Shown: positions 9,149-17,895, counted from the stretch's first letter. The stretch is DNA of 64,000 nt from [Clostridium] scindens ATCC 35704 (GCF_004295125.1 NZ_CP036170.1:2730501-2794500), one strand, 5' to 3'. Numbers and translations: made by a program. The notes: a model not told the origin generated them from the letters alone.

Positions 9149-10840
9149 ATGAAAGAGATAAAGGGGCGGCCCTTGCCGTTAGGCGTTACAATTTTAGAAG
9201 ATGAGGTGAATTTTTCCGTGGCTGTGCCGGAGGGAAAGGAATGCCGGCTATTGCTGTACCGGACAGGAGAGAGCGAGCCTTGCGCGGCCTATCCGATGGA
9301 TATGGATGTAGGGGAAGTGCGTTATCTTGCTCTTAAGGGGCTTGCGCCATCCGACTATGAGTATAATTATATGATCGACGGAGAAGTCGTGGCAGATCCC
9401 TATGCGAAAGCGCTTGCAGGCAGAGAAGTGTGGGGCAGAAAAAGAGAGATGCAGAACCACGAAGTCCGCGGGATCCTCTATGCCAGGGAATATGACTGGG
9501 AAGGGGACAGGCCCCTGAGGCTTCCATACCACAGAGTGATTGCCTACAGCCTGCATGTGCGTGGGTTTACAAAGCATTTTTCTTCCCAGGTAAAGAATAA
9601 AGGAACATTTCTCGGCGTAGTAGAAAAGATCCCTTATCTTACAGAACTGGGGATTAACCAAATTCATCTGATGCCGGTATATGATTTTGAAGAATGTCTG
9701 CAGTACAGGAATTACTGGGGATACGGGGATGCCTACTGCTTTGCGCCAAAGGCGTCGTATTCCGCATCCGGCGATGCTGTCCGGGAATTGAAGGATATGG
9801 TGAAGGCTTGCCATAAGGCGGGAATAGAAGTCGTGCTTGAGATGCCTTTTACTGGGACAGTCCCCAAGCAGATGATCGAAGAGTGCCTGCGGTATTACAT
9901 GATGGAATATCATGTGGACGGATTCATCCTGAACCCTGTGGTAGCGCCCATGGAAGGTATTTACGCAGATCCGGTTCTAAAGAAGACCAAGATCATGGTC
10001 CATCAGCTGGGCTTCCAGACCGTCATGCGCCGTTTCCTGAAAGGGGACGAGGGCATGGTGCCGGAGGTCATGCATTGGCTTCGGCATAATTCCAGAGAGG
10101 AAGGAATATTTAATTATATAGCGAACCATAATGGCTTCACCTTGTGCGACCTGGTTTCCTATGATGGCAAGCATAACGAAGCCAATGGGGAGAATAACCA
10201 GGATGGACCGGACTATAATTTCAGCTGGAACTGCGGGGCAGAAGGGCCTACAAGAAAAAAAGGCGTCCTGGAACTGCGCGACAGGCAGATGAAGAACGCG
10301 TTCGCCCTTGTGCTGCTGGCGCAGGGGACGCCCTGCATTCTGGCAGGCGATGAATTTGCCAATTCCCAGAAGGGTAACAACAATGTCTATTGCCAGGATA
10401 ATTTGACGGGATGGCTGGACTGGCGGAAACTGGAACGGGAAGAGGAACTTTTTGCTTTTGTCAAAGGGTTGATCGCCATCCGCAAAGGATATCCGGTTTT
10501 CTGCCCGGAGGAAGAACTTCGGGGAATGGATCAGACCTGCTGCGGCGTGCCTGATGTGTCTTACCATGGGGAAAATGCCTGGCAGGCGCCATCGGAGGTA
10601 TCCAGCCGCCAGCTGGGCGTGTACTATAGCGGTGCGGTTCTTGAAGGAGAAGATTGCTTTGTGGCGTACAATATGCATTGGCTGAAGCATACATTTGCCC
10701 TGCCCGCGCTGCCAAAAGGGAAGAAATGGTATAAGATTGCCTCCACAGAAGATGGAATACTTAAGAAGGCGGAATTGCTTAAAAATCAAAGAAGCGTAGA
10801 ACTGGACGAACGGACAGTAATGATGCTTGCAGGCAGGTAA
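9149..10840 (+). CDS. GlgX/pullulanase-like GH13 protein, probably catalytically inactive
   Basis: A 563-residue protein of the glycogen-debranching (GlgX) group. An N-terminal CBM48-like domain (residues about 10-95) precedes a GH13 barrel. The start is placed at ATG 9149 (AGGAAGGA 7 bp upstream); the frame is open from 9110, inside the preceding gene. The segment from NHNGFTLCDLVSYDGKHNEA to the NFSWNCGAEGPT stretch is characteristic of GlgX. All three catalytic acids are replaced: nucleophile Asp by Asn262 (VDGFILNP instead of GFRFDLA), general acid Glu by His285 (KIMVHQ instead of LIAEPW), and transition-state Asp by Asn328 (ANHNGF instead of AHDGF). Fold and family are clear; loss of hydrolase activity is inferred. 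It may bind alpha-glucans or regulate another enzyme. Confidence 0.85.
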   Translation: MKEIKGRPLPLGVTILEDEVNFSVAVPEGKECRLLLYRTGESEPCAAYPMDMDVGEVRYLALKGLAPSDYEYNYMIDGEVVADPYAKALAGREVWGRKREMQNHEVRGILYAREYDWEGDRPLRLPYHRVIAYSLHVRGFTKHFSSQVKNKGTFLGVVEKIPYLTELGINQIHLMPVYDFEECLQYRNYWGYGDAYCFAPKASYSASGDAVRELKDMVKACHKAGIEVVLEMPFTGTVPKQMIEECLRYYMMEYHVDGFILNPVVAPMEGIYADPVLKKTKIMVHQLGFQTVMRRFLKGDEGMVPEVMHWLRHNSREEGIFNYIANHNGFTLCDLVSYDGKHNEANGENNQDGPDYNFSWNCGAEGPTRKKGVLELRDRQMKNAFALVLLAQGTPCILAGDEFANSQKGNNNVYCQDNLTGWLDWRKLEREEELFAFVKGLIAIRKGYPVFCPEEELRGMDQTCCGVPDVSYHGENAWQAPSEVSSRQLGVYYSGAVLEGEDCFVAYNMHWLKHTFALPALPKGKKWYKIASTEDGILKKAELLKNQRSVELDERTVMMLAGR

Positions 10841-10845
10841 GGAAT

Positions 10846-11520
10846 ATGGCTAATAGTACGGAAGGCATGAATTGGAAGGCTGGAATTACTTCATATCAGT
10901 TGAAATGGATTGCCATTGTGACGATGGTGATTGATCATATGGGAGCAATCCTGTATCCTACAGAGATGGTATTCCGATATATAGGAAGGATTTCATTTCC
11001 GATATTCTGTTTTCTGCTGGTAGAAGGGTTCTGTCATACCCACGATATCTTCGGGTATATGGCGAGGCTGGGCGCTTTTGCGCTTATGTCGGAGATTCCT
11101 TATGATCTGGCTTTTAATGGCGAGGTACTGGAATTTACGCATCAGAATGTTTTTTTTACGCTTCTCCTTGGCGTGATTCTGATGTATGTCCTGGAGAAGG
11201 GCGGGGAATGGCCTCAGAAGGCAGTTGAGGTCTTGCTGGTTATGTGGATGGCAGTGTTTTTTCATACAGATTATGGCTACAGGGGAATCCTGCTGATATT
11301 TATATTCTACCAGCTGCGGCGCTTCCGGTGGGCAAAGCTTGGATGCGGAGCGGCCTGGAATCTGATCTGGAATCGGAGCATACAGGGATATGGCGCATTT
11401 GCCATGATTCCGATCGCATTATATAATGGAAGCCGGGGCAAGAAGATGAAGTATTTCTTCTATATCTTTTATCCGGCCCATCTTTTGATTTTGTTTGTTA
11501 TTAGCAGATATATAGGATAA
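10846..11520 (+). CDS. TraX family integral membrane protein
   Basis: A 224-residue polytopic membrane protein with about six to seven helices. The N-terminal block QLKWIAIVTMVIDHMGAIL and the following RYIGRISFPIFCFLLVEGF and SEIPYDLAF segments are the TraX family signature. F-plasmid TraX acetylates pilin; chromosomal Firmicute relatives have no established role and may be acyltransferases. TAAGGA lies before ATG 10846. It starts 5 bp after the GlgX-like gene, within the same operon. Confidence 0.88.
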   Translation: MANSTEGMNWKAGITSYQLKWIAIVTMVIDHMGAILYPTEMVFRYIGRISFPIFCFLLVEGFCHTHDIFGYMARLGAFALMSEIPYDLAFNGEVLEFTHQNVFFTLLLGVILMYVLEKGGEWPQKAVEVLLVMWMAVFFHTDYGYRGILLIFIFYQLRRFRWAKLGCGAAWNLIWNRSIQGYGAFAMIPIALYNGSRGKKMKYFFYIFYPAHLLILFVISRYIG

Positions 11521-11543
11521 CAGGGAAAGAAAAAGGAGTAAGT

Positions 11544-12080
11544 ATGAAAGTTTGGCAGCATTTGCGCACGATTAATCATCATAAATCACTGGTCATGAAG
11601 CATTGTTTTAAAGTTGGGCTTTATAAACAGGGACTGCTTCATGACATGTCGAAGTATTCGCCCACAGAATTTCTGGTGGGATGCAGGTATTATCAAGGGA
11701 CCAGGAGCCCGAATAACGCCGAGAGGGAGGCGACAGGCTATTCCAAAGCCTGGCTGCATCACAAGGGAAGGAATAAGCATCATTATGAGTACTGGATTGA
11801 TTACAGCGTCGATCCGGGAGAAGGCATTGTGGGTCAGAAGATGCCCATAAAATATGTAATCGAGATGTTCATGGACCGGGTGGCGGCATCTAAGACTTAT
11901 CAGGGCAGTAATTATACCGACAGGCAGCCGCTGGAGTATTATGAAAAAGGAGCAGCCAAGCTTGGCAAGATGATACACCCGGAGACAGCAGCATTGCTTC
12001 ACTTTTTATTGAAGATGCTGGCGGAGGAAGGAGAGGAAAAAACCTTCCGATATATCCGGAGAAAAATTTTAAAAAAATGA
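11544..12080 (+). CDS. DUF5662 family protein
   Basis: A 178-residue soluble protein rich in histidines in its N-terminal half (LRTINHHKSLVMKHC, GLLHDMSKYSP, WLHHKGRNKHHYEYW), matching the DUF5662 family. The HD-like spacing (H...HD...H) suggests a metal site, but no activity is known to me. AAAGGAG is 6 bp before ATG 11544. It is the last gene of the probable operon that begins with the sugar-binding lipoprotein; no hairpin follows it before the tRNA promoter. Confidence 0.78.
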   Translation: MKVWQHLRTINHHKSLVMKHCFKVGLYKQGLLHDMSKYSPTEFLVGCRYYQGTRSPNNAEREATGYSKAWLHHKGRNKHHYEYWIDYSVDPGEGIVGQKMPIKYVIEMFMDRVAASKTYQGSNYTDRQPLEYYEKGAAKLGKMIHPETAALLHFLLKMLAEEGEEKTFRYIRRKILKK

Positions 12081-12089
12081 AATTATTTA

Positions 12090-12118
12090 TTGACATTTTA
12101 GGCCCTATATAGTAATAT
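12090..12118 (+). promoter_or_regulatory. Promoter of the tRNA-Leu gene
   Basis: TTGACA at 12090-12095, a 17-bp spacer and TAATAT at 12113-12118 form a near-consensus sigma-A promoter 28 bp before the tRNA 5' end. Confidence 0.85.
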
Positions 12119-12145
12119 ATTCTTCGGACGGTTCAAGCGTCACTT

Positions 12146-12230
12146 GCGGAAGTGTCGGAACTGGCAGACGAGCAAGACTAAGGATCTTGTGAGCAATGCG
12201 CTCGTGTGGGTTCAAGTCCCATCTTCCGCA
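12146..12230 (+). tRNA. tRNA-Leu, anticodon AAG
   Basis: An 85-nt class II tRNA with a long variable arm. The 7-bp acceptor stem pairs 12146-12152 with 12223-12229, followed by discriminator A at 12230; CCA is not encoded. The anticodon stem CAAGA/TCTTG encloses loop CTAAGGA, placing anticodon AAG at 12180-12182. The T arm carries GGTTCAAGTCCC. A34 at the wobble position is rare in bacteria outside tRNA-Arg(ACG). The gene has its own promoter and terminator. Confidence 0.95.
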
Positions 12231-12237
12231 GTTAACA

Positions 12238-12278
12238 CCCCTAATTTACTGGATTTCCGGTAGATTAGGGGATTTTTG
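12238..12278 (+). terminator. Rho-independent terminator of the tRNA-Leu gene
   Basis: Arm CCCCTAAT at 12238-12245 pairs with ATTAGGGG at 12264-12271, extended inward by a few weaker pairs, and is followed by ATTTTTG. Confidence 0.88.
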
Positions 12279-12383
12279 TATTATCTTTTTTGTATTTCTC
12301 TGGCTGCAGCCGGCTATTCTTTTAAAGTTCCTTTTCGCCATAATCCGCATATATTGTAATAAAACGATTGGTGGTAACATGTT

Positions 12384-12974
12384 ATGAATAATGATCCTCG
12401 TGGCACTATGATCCAGCAGGGAAACACGATGCGGATAAATAATGGCTTTGTGGAAGACGTATCCTGTTTTAATAATGCGAGAGGGCAAATCCTTGTCTCT
12501 TATGCCGTGCAGGAAAGAAACAATATAACTTCCATCCAGGATATCCAGCTGAATATTGGCAGAGGCACTGTGATCCTGAATTCTTTCGGACAGCGTATGT
12601 GCCTATGCTGCATCCAGGCAGGATCCTGGGTAAATGCCACATTTTCCGCACGTATGACAAGAAGCATTCCGCCCCAGGCGAATGCGTTCCTGGTTACCGT
12701 TCTAAGAAGCCCCAGGCCTTCATCCTCGGTTACGATAGGCAGGATTATAATGATTGATTTTGACAATAACTTTCTGATTACGGAAGATCCAGACAACAGC
12801 GACAATCAGATGAAGTTTATAATTACAAATACGACTTCATTTACCAGCCGTTTTGGGGCTCCGATCAGATTCAGCTTGCTCTGGCCAGGCCAGATGGTTC
12901 GCATAACCCATGCAAACTTCCAGACACCAAGTATTCTGCCTCAGACTACGGCGTTTAATGTCCAGTTAATATAA
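12384..12974 (+). CDS. Uncharacterised protein made of two related beta-rich repeats
   Basis: A 196-residue protein I do not recognise. It has no signal peptide or membrane helix and is rich in beta-branched residues and asparagine. It contains an internal duplication: GSWVNATFSARMTRSIPPQ and, near the C-terminus, GQMVRITHANFQTPSILPQ align (pattern G-x2-V-x3-H/F-x4-T-x-S-I-x-P-Q), each followed by A-F-x-V-x-L. Each copy sits at the end of a unit of about 80-90 residues. A CxCC motif (MCLCCIQAG) occurs only in the first unit. The start has only a weak GGTGG site 8 bp upstream. It is monocistronic between the tRNA and the polyphosphate gene. Spore-coat-like or carbohydrate-binding roles are speculation. 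Confidence 0.7.
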   Translation: MNNDPRGTMIQQGNTMRINNGFVEDVSCFNNARGQILVSYAVQERNNITSIQDIQLNIGRGTVILNSFGQRMCLCCIQAGSWVNATFSARMTRSIPPQANAFLVTVLRSPRPSSSVTIGRIIMIDFDNNFLITEDPDNSDNQMKFIITNTTSFTSRFGAPIRFSLLWPGQMVRITHANFQTPSILPQTTAFNVQLI

Positions 12975-13083
12975 GATAAAGACGAATAATTCTGTATTTA
13001 ATTAAAAATACTTAATTTATTGCGTATATGGTGTATAATGGGCATAAGAATCAGAAAACCTAAAGAGCAGGGAGGGAATGCCT

Positions 13084-14610
13084 ATGCTGGAGAAACTGGA
13101 TTTAACGAAGACGCTTAGCAAGTCGGAGTATAAAGAGAAGATAATGGAATTGGAGCCGAAGATCGGGAAACTCCAAAGGGAATGCAAGGATCTGGGGATT
13201 CCGGTCATGATAGCATTTGAGGGATATGACGCAGCCGGCAAGGGCGTTCAGATCGGAGAATTGATAAAAGCTCTGGATCCAAGAGGATTCGAAGTACATG
13301 CAGTAAAAAAGGAGACGGAGGAAGAGCAGATGCATCCTTTCCTCTGGAGATTCTGGACCAAGATGCCGTCAAAGGGACGGATTGCCATATATGACAGCAG
13401 CTGGTACCGCAAAGTGCTGATTGACCGGTTTGACAAAAAGACCAAGAAGAAAGAAGTGGCGGATGCCTATCGGTCTATCTGCTCTTTCGAAGAGCAACTG
13501 ACGGATGATGGAATGGTGCTCATAAAAATATTCCTGGCAATTGATAAAAAAGAGCAGAAGAAACGGCTTGAAAAACTTTTGAGTTCCAAGGAGACCTCCT
13601 GGCGCGTAAGCGAAGGTGACTTAAAGCGCAATAAGGAGTTTGGCGAGTATGAGGCGATCAATGAAGAGATGCTGATGCGCACAGATATGGAGTATGCGCC
13701 CTGGAATATCGTGGAAGCGGTGGACCGGAGGTTTGCCACGGCTAAGATCTATGCGATTGTCGCCCAGACGCTGGCCGGGAAGGTCGAGGAAGTAAGAAGG
13801 AAGGAACGCCTGGGGCAGTTTAAGGAAGAGGAGATTACGGAACCAGAAAAGGAGACTGCTCAGGATAAGAAACTGACCGAATCCATTCTTGCCAAGGCGG
13901 ACTTAAGCCTGTCCTATTCCAAAGAAGAATATCGGAAGCGGCTGGAGCAGCTGCAGAAGAAGATGGAGAAACTTCACGGAGAACTGTATCGGAGAAGGAT
14001 TCCGGTGGTGCTGGGATTTGAAGGATGGGATGCAGGAGGCAAAGGCGGCGCCATCAAGCGACTGACACAAAAGATGGATCCGAGAGGCTATGTGGTGCAT
14101 CCCACAGCCTCTCCGAATGATATCGAAAGGGCTCATCATTATTTGTGGAGGTTCTGGGTGGATATGCCAAAGGCTGGGCATATTACCATATTTGACCGAA
14201 CCTGGTACGGCAGGGTCATGGTAGAGCGGATTGAAGGATTCTGCACGAAGCAGGAGTGGCAGCGTGCCTACAAAGAGATCAATGATATGGAGCATGATCT
14301 GGCAAGCGCAGGCGCGATCGTCTTAAAATTCTGGATGCAGATTGATAAAGACGAGCAGGAGAGAAGGTTTCGGGCAAGGCAGGAGAACCCGGACAAACAG
14401 TGGAAGATCACAGACGAAGACTGGCGTAACAGAGAAAAATGGGACCAGTACGAGGAGGCGGTCAATGAGATGCTGATCCGTACTTCTACGCCGGACGCGC
14501 CTTGGATCGTGGTAGAAGGAAACTGCAAATACTATGCAAGGATCAAGGTGCTTCAGACGGTGGTTGACGCGATAGAGGCCAGATTAAAGGAAGAGAAGAA
14601 AAAGAGGTAG
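13084..14610 (+). CDS. pap: Polyphosphate:AMP phosphotransferase (tandem PPK2 domains)
   Basis: A 508-residue protein with two consecutive PPK2 kinase domains, the arrangement of class II PPK2 enzymes such as Acinetobacter Pap, which make ADP from AMP and polyphosphate. Each half has a P-loop (EGYDAAGKG near residue 45; EGWDAGGKGG near 315) and a lid/arginine segment (IAIYDSSWYRKVLIDRF; ITIFDRTWYGRVMVERI). The start is put at ATG 13084, 7 bp after GGGAGGG; an ATG at 13078 is too close to that site. It heads a group running into dgt, dnaG and rpoD, which places energy or polyphosphate metabolism beside the replication/transcription genes. Confidence 0.93.
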   Translation: MLEKLDLTKTLSKSEYKEKIMELEPKIGKLQRECKDLGIPVMIAFEGYDAAGKGVQIGELIKALDPRGFEVHAVKKETEEEQMHPFLWRFWTKMPSKGRIAIYDSSWYRKVLIDRFDKKTKKKEVADAYRSICSFEEQLTDDGMVLIKIFLAIDKKEQKKRLEKLLSSKETSWRVSEGDLKRNKEFGEYEAINEEMLMRTDMEYAPWNIVEAVDRRFATAKIYAIVAQTLAGKVEEVRRKERLGQFKEEEITEPEKETAQDKKLTESILAKADLSLSYSKEEYRKRLEQLQKKMEKLHGELYRRRIPVVLGFEGWDAGGKGGAIKRLTQKMDPRGYVVHPTASPNDIERAHHYLWRFWVDMPKAGHITIFDRTWYGRVMVERIEGFCTKQEWQRAYKEINDMEHDLASAGAIVLKFWMQIDKDEQERRFRARQENPDKQWKITDEDWRNREKWDQYEEAVNEMLIRTSTPDAPWIVVEGNCKYYARIKVLQTVVDAIEARLKEEKKKR

Positions 14611-14613
14611 GCT

Positions 14614-15002
14614 ATGAGAAATCATGAAGTGACCAGACGACAGGCTCTGTTAAAAGAGGACGGCTCCTTAAGGGAGCCGGGATGGTCCAGGCAGCTGGTG
14701 CAAAGATATGACCGAAGTCAGATAAAGGCGCCAAAGTTCCGCATTAAGGAGTGGGATTATTATCTGGTGCTTAATGAAGAATTTGCCGGGGCATTTACCA
14801 TATCGGATGACGGGTATATCGGCCTTCCGGCTACTTCTGAGGAGGGCAATACCGGGCAGCGAAGACGTCGGCGCTTGTCATCGTGACAGACCAGCATCAG
14901 GTGTTTGGCAAGATGAGCGGGAGGGCGGTCATGGATGATGGAAGGGTAATTGAAGTCAGGGATTTGATGTGTTTTGCAGAAGATGTACATAACAGGTATT
15001 AG
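14614..15002 (+). pseudogene. DUF2804 protein gene with a large internal deletion
   Basis: The frame from ATG 14614 begins like DUF2804 proteins (LKEDGSLREPGWSRQLVQRY, FRIKEWDYYLVLNEEFAGAF) but after about 75 residues departs into a basic tail and stops at 14886. Another frame then carries the typical DUF2804 ending (DQHQVFGKMSGRAVMDDGR, then CFAEDVHNRY) to TAG at 15000-15002. Intact family members have about 330-350 residues; roughly 210 are missing. The gene has therefore lost its middle and its reading frame and is most likely dead. It follows pap by 3 bp and precedes dgt by 23 bp. Confidence 0.85.
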
Positions 15003-15025
15003 AAGATGGATGGGAGAGCAGTCCA

Positions 15026-16033
15026 ATGACGATCAGGGAACAGTTAGAACTTAGGGAGATTGAATATTTAAGTCCTTATGCAACGCTAAGCAAGGATTCA
15101 AGGGGAAGAGAGCGCGCGGAAGAAGAATGCGATATCCGTCCCGTCTTCCAGAGGGACCGGGACCGGATCCTTCACAGCAAGGCTTTTCGCCGCCTAAAGC
15201 AGAAGACGCAGGTATTCCTTCTTCCGAAAGGAGATCATTACAGAACCAGGCTGACCCACACGCTGGAGGTATCCCAGAACGCTCGAACCATAGCCAAGGC
15301 TCTTCGTCTCAATGAAGATCTGGTGGAGGCGATCGCGCTGGGGCACGATCTGGGACACACGCCTTTCGGCCATGCAGGAGAACGGGCGCTTGACGAGGTA
15401 TGCCCTCTGGGGTTCCAGCATAACGAGCAGAGCGTAAGGGTGGTGAAGCGTCTGGAAAAGCAGGGCGAGGGACTGAACCTGACCTGGGAAGTGCGTGACG
15501 GAATCCTGAATCATAAATCCGCGGGCACGCCGCATACGCTGGAAGGACAGATCGTACGCCTGTCGGATAAGATTGCCTATATCAACCATGATATTGACGA
15601 CGCGATCCGGGGAGGAGTGCTCAAAGAGGAAGACATTCCGAAAACATATCGGGAGATTCTTGGAAATTCTACCAGAGTCCGCCTGGATACAATGATCCAT
15701 AATGTGATCATCAACAGCATGGACCAGCCGGAGATCCGGATGTCTCCGGAAGTGGAGCAGGCTACCATGGCCCTTCGCGCCTTCATGTTTGAAAATGTGT
15801 ATAAGAATCCGGTAGCAAAAGGCGAGGAAGAGAAGGCCATTAACATGGTGACCAATCTCTATGAATATTATTGGAAGCATATCCGGCTGCTTCCAGACCA
15901 GTTCCTTGAGATGCTGGAGGAAGAAGGGGGTACGCCGGAGCGGATTGTCTGTGATTATATTGCGGGAATGACGGATACATACGCGATCAAGAAGTTCGAG
16001 GAATATTTTATTCCGGAATCTTGGAAAATTTAA
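15026..16033 (+). CDS. dgt: Deoxyguanosinetriphosphate triphosphohydrolase-like protein
   Basis: A 335-residue HD-domain protein of the dGTPase family, which removes triphosphate from dNTPs. The metal site is seen in RLTHTLEVSQNARTIAKAL and ALGHDLGHTPFGHAGERAL (H, HD and D ligands), preceded by FRRLKQKTQVFLLPKGDHYR. It is of the shorter Firmicute type (about 330 residues rather than 500 in E. coli). GGGAGAG lies 8 bp before ATG 15026. The dgt-dnaG-rpoD order is common in clostridia. Confidence 0.93.
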   Translation: MTIREQLELREIEYLSPYATLSKDSRGRERAEEECDIRPVFQRDRDRILHSKAFRRLKQKTQVFLLPKGDHYRTRLTHTLEVSQNARTIAKALRLNEDLVEAIALGHDLGHTPFGHAGERALDEVCPLGFQHNEQSVRVVKRLEKQGEGLNLTWEVRDGILNHKSAGTPHTLEGQIVRLSDKIAYINHDIDDAIRGGVLKEEDIPKTYREILGNSTRVRLDTMIHNVIINSMDQPEIRMSPEVEQATMALRAFMFENVYKNPVAKGEEEKAINMVTNLYEYYWKHIRLLPDQFLEMLEEEGGTPERIVCDYIAGMTDTYAIKKFEEYFIPESWKI

Positions 16034-16080
16034 AGGAAATCAAGTACTTTTGTCGAATATTATATATGAGGGTGTAAATT

Positions 16081-17856
16081 ATGTATTATTCCGATGAAGT
16101 AATTGAAGAAGTAAGATCAAGAAATGATATTGTAGATGTAATCTCTGGCTATGTGAAACTTCAGAAAAAGGGAAGTTCTTATTTTGGACTCTGTCCATTC
16201 CATAATGAGAAGTCTCCCTCTTTTTCTGTGAGCCAGCAAAAGCAGATGTATTATTGTTTTGGCTGTGGGGCGGGCGGCAATGTATTCACATTCCTGATGG
16301 AGTATGAGAATTATTCCTTCGTAGAAGCGCTTAGGTATCTGGCGGACAGAGCAGGCGTGGAACTTCCGGAGCAAGAATACTCAAAAGAAGCAAAGGCCCG
16401 TGCGGATACCAAGGCTATTTTGCTGGAGATCAACAAGGCAGCTGCGCAGTATTTTTATGCACAGCTAAAAGGCAGCCAGGGCGCCCAGGCGCTCTCTTAT
16501 CTTAAGAATCGGGAGCTTGGGGATGACACCATCAAGGCGTTTGGCCTGGGATATGCCAACAAGTACAGCAATGACCTCTACAAATATCTTCGTTCCAAAG
16601 GATATCAGGATGAGATGATCGCAAAGGCCGGACTGATTACCGTGGATGAAAGGCAGGGGGCTTACGACAAGTTCTGGAACCGGGTCATGTTCCCGATCAT
16701 GGATGCCAACAGCCGCGTCATAGGCTTTGGCGGCCGTGTTATGGGAGACGGAAAGCCCAAATACCTGAACTCGCCGGAGACTATGATATTCGACAAGAGC
16801 CGTAACCTCTATGGACTGAACCGGGCGAGGAGCACCAAGAAGCCATATTTCCTTCTCTGTGAAGGATATATGGATGTGATATCCCTTCATCAGGCGGGAT
16901 TCGCCAATGCGGTTGCTTCCCTGGGAACGGCGCTTACGCCGGGACATGCATCGCTGATCAAGCGGTATGTGCAGGAAGTCTATCTTACATATGACAGCGA
17001 CGAAGCCGGCACCAAGGCAGCGCTTCGGGCTATCCCCATTCTGAGGGATGTGGGCATCACAGCCAGGATCATCCGGATGGAGCCCTATAAAGATCCGGAT
17101 GAGTTTATCAAGAATCTGGGAGCCGAGGCTTTTGAAGAGCGGATCGGCAAGGCGAGGAATGGATTCATGTTCAGCCTGGAGATTCTGGAGAAGAATTATG
17201 ACATGCATTCTCCGGAGGGAAAGACTGATTTCATGAAAGAAGTCGCCAGGCGGCTTGCGCAATTCGATGAAGAGATTGAGCGCGGCAACTATATAGAAGC
17301 GGTGGCTGGCGCCTATCATGTAGGGTTCGAAGATCTGCGCAAGCTGGTGGGCAGGATGGCGATCCAGACAGGACTGGCCAAGCCTGTGGAGAGGCCGAAG
17401 AGCACCCAAGGCAAGAAGAAGGAAAAGGAAGATGGGATTCTCAAGTCCCAGAAGATACTGCTGACTTGGCTTACATCAGACGAGGCGGTATTCCGTCAGA
17501 TTGAGAAGTATATCACGCCTGCGGATTTTTCAGAAGGAATCTACAGGACGGTGGCACAGCTGCTCTATGAGCAGTACGAGAAGCATGACGTGAACCCGGC
17601 AAGGATCATGAATCATTTTACGGATGAAGAAGAACACCGCGAGGTAGCCAGCCTGTTCCACACAAAGATTAAGGAACTGACGACGGCAAAAGAGCAGGAA
17701 AAGGCATTGCAGGAAACGGTTATCCGGATTAAGAATCATAGTATAGAAGAGGCGACTAAGATGCTGGACCCCACGGATATCAAGGGTCTTCAGCAGTTGA
17801 TGAATGCAAAAAGGGAACTACAGGACCTTCAAAAACTGCATATTTCTATTAATTAA
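16081..17856 (+). CDS. dnaG: DNA primase
   Basis: A 591-residue bacterial primase that makes RNA primers at the replication fork. The N-terminal zinc ribbon has ligands C38, H41, C59 and C62 (CPFHNEKSPSF, YYCFGCGAGG). The TOPRIM catalytic core shows LCEGYMDVISLHQAG and LTYDSDEAGTKAA. The C-terminal part (about 440-591) is the DnaB-binding helical domain. It lies 47 bp after dgt and 39 bp before rpoD, as in a macromolecular-synthesis operon. Confidence 0.97.
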   Translation: MYYSDEVIEEVRSRNDIVDVISGYVKLQKKGSSYFGLCPFHNEKSPSFSVSQQKQMYYCFGCGAGGNVFTFLMEYENYSFVEALRYLADRAGVELPEQEYSKEAKARADTKAILLEINKAAAQYFYAQLKGSQGAQALSYLKNRELGDDTIKAFGLGYANKYSNDLYKYLRSKGYQDEMIAKAGLITVDERQGAYDKFWNRVMFPIMDANSRVIGFGGRVMGDGKPKYLNSPETMIFDKSRNLYGLNRARSTKKPYFLLCEGYMDVISLHQAGFANAVASLGTALTPGHASLIKRYVQEVYLTYDSDEAGTKAALRAIPILRDVGITARIIRMEPYKDPDEFIKNLGAEAFEERIGKARNGFMFSLEILEKNYDMHSPEGKTDFMKEVARRLAQFDEEIERGNYIEAVAGAYHVGFEDLRKLVGRMAIQTGLAKPVERPKSTQGKKKEKEDGILKSQKILLTWLTSDEAVFRQIEKYITPADFSEGIYRTVAQLLYEQYEKHDVNPARIMNHFTDEEEHREVASLFHTKIKELTTAKEQEKALQETVIRIKNHSIEEATKMLDPTDIKGLQQLMNAKRELQDLQKLHISIN

Positions 17857-17895
17857 GGATAAAATATAAACAAGCAATGAGAGGATGGACGCTAC

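Noticed and set aside
12231-12383. Further tRNA genes or an integrated element after tRNA-Leu
   Set aside because: Only a terminator and a weak promoter region are seen; no repeated tRNA 3' end or integrase was found.
12196-12387. Short hydrophobic open frame covering the tRNA-Leu 3' end
   Set aside because: It begins inside the tRNA and crosses its terminator; no ribosome site.
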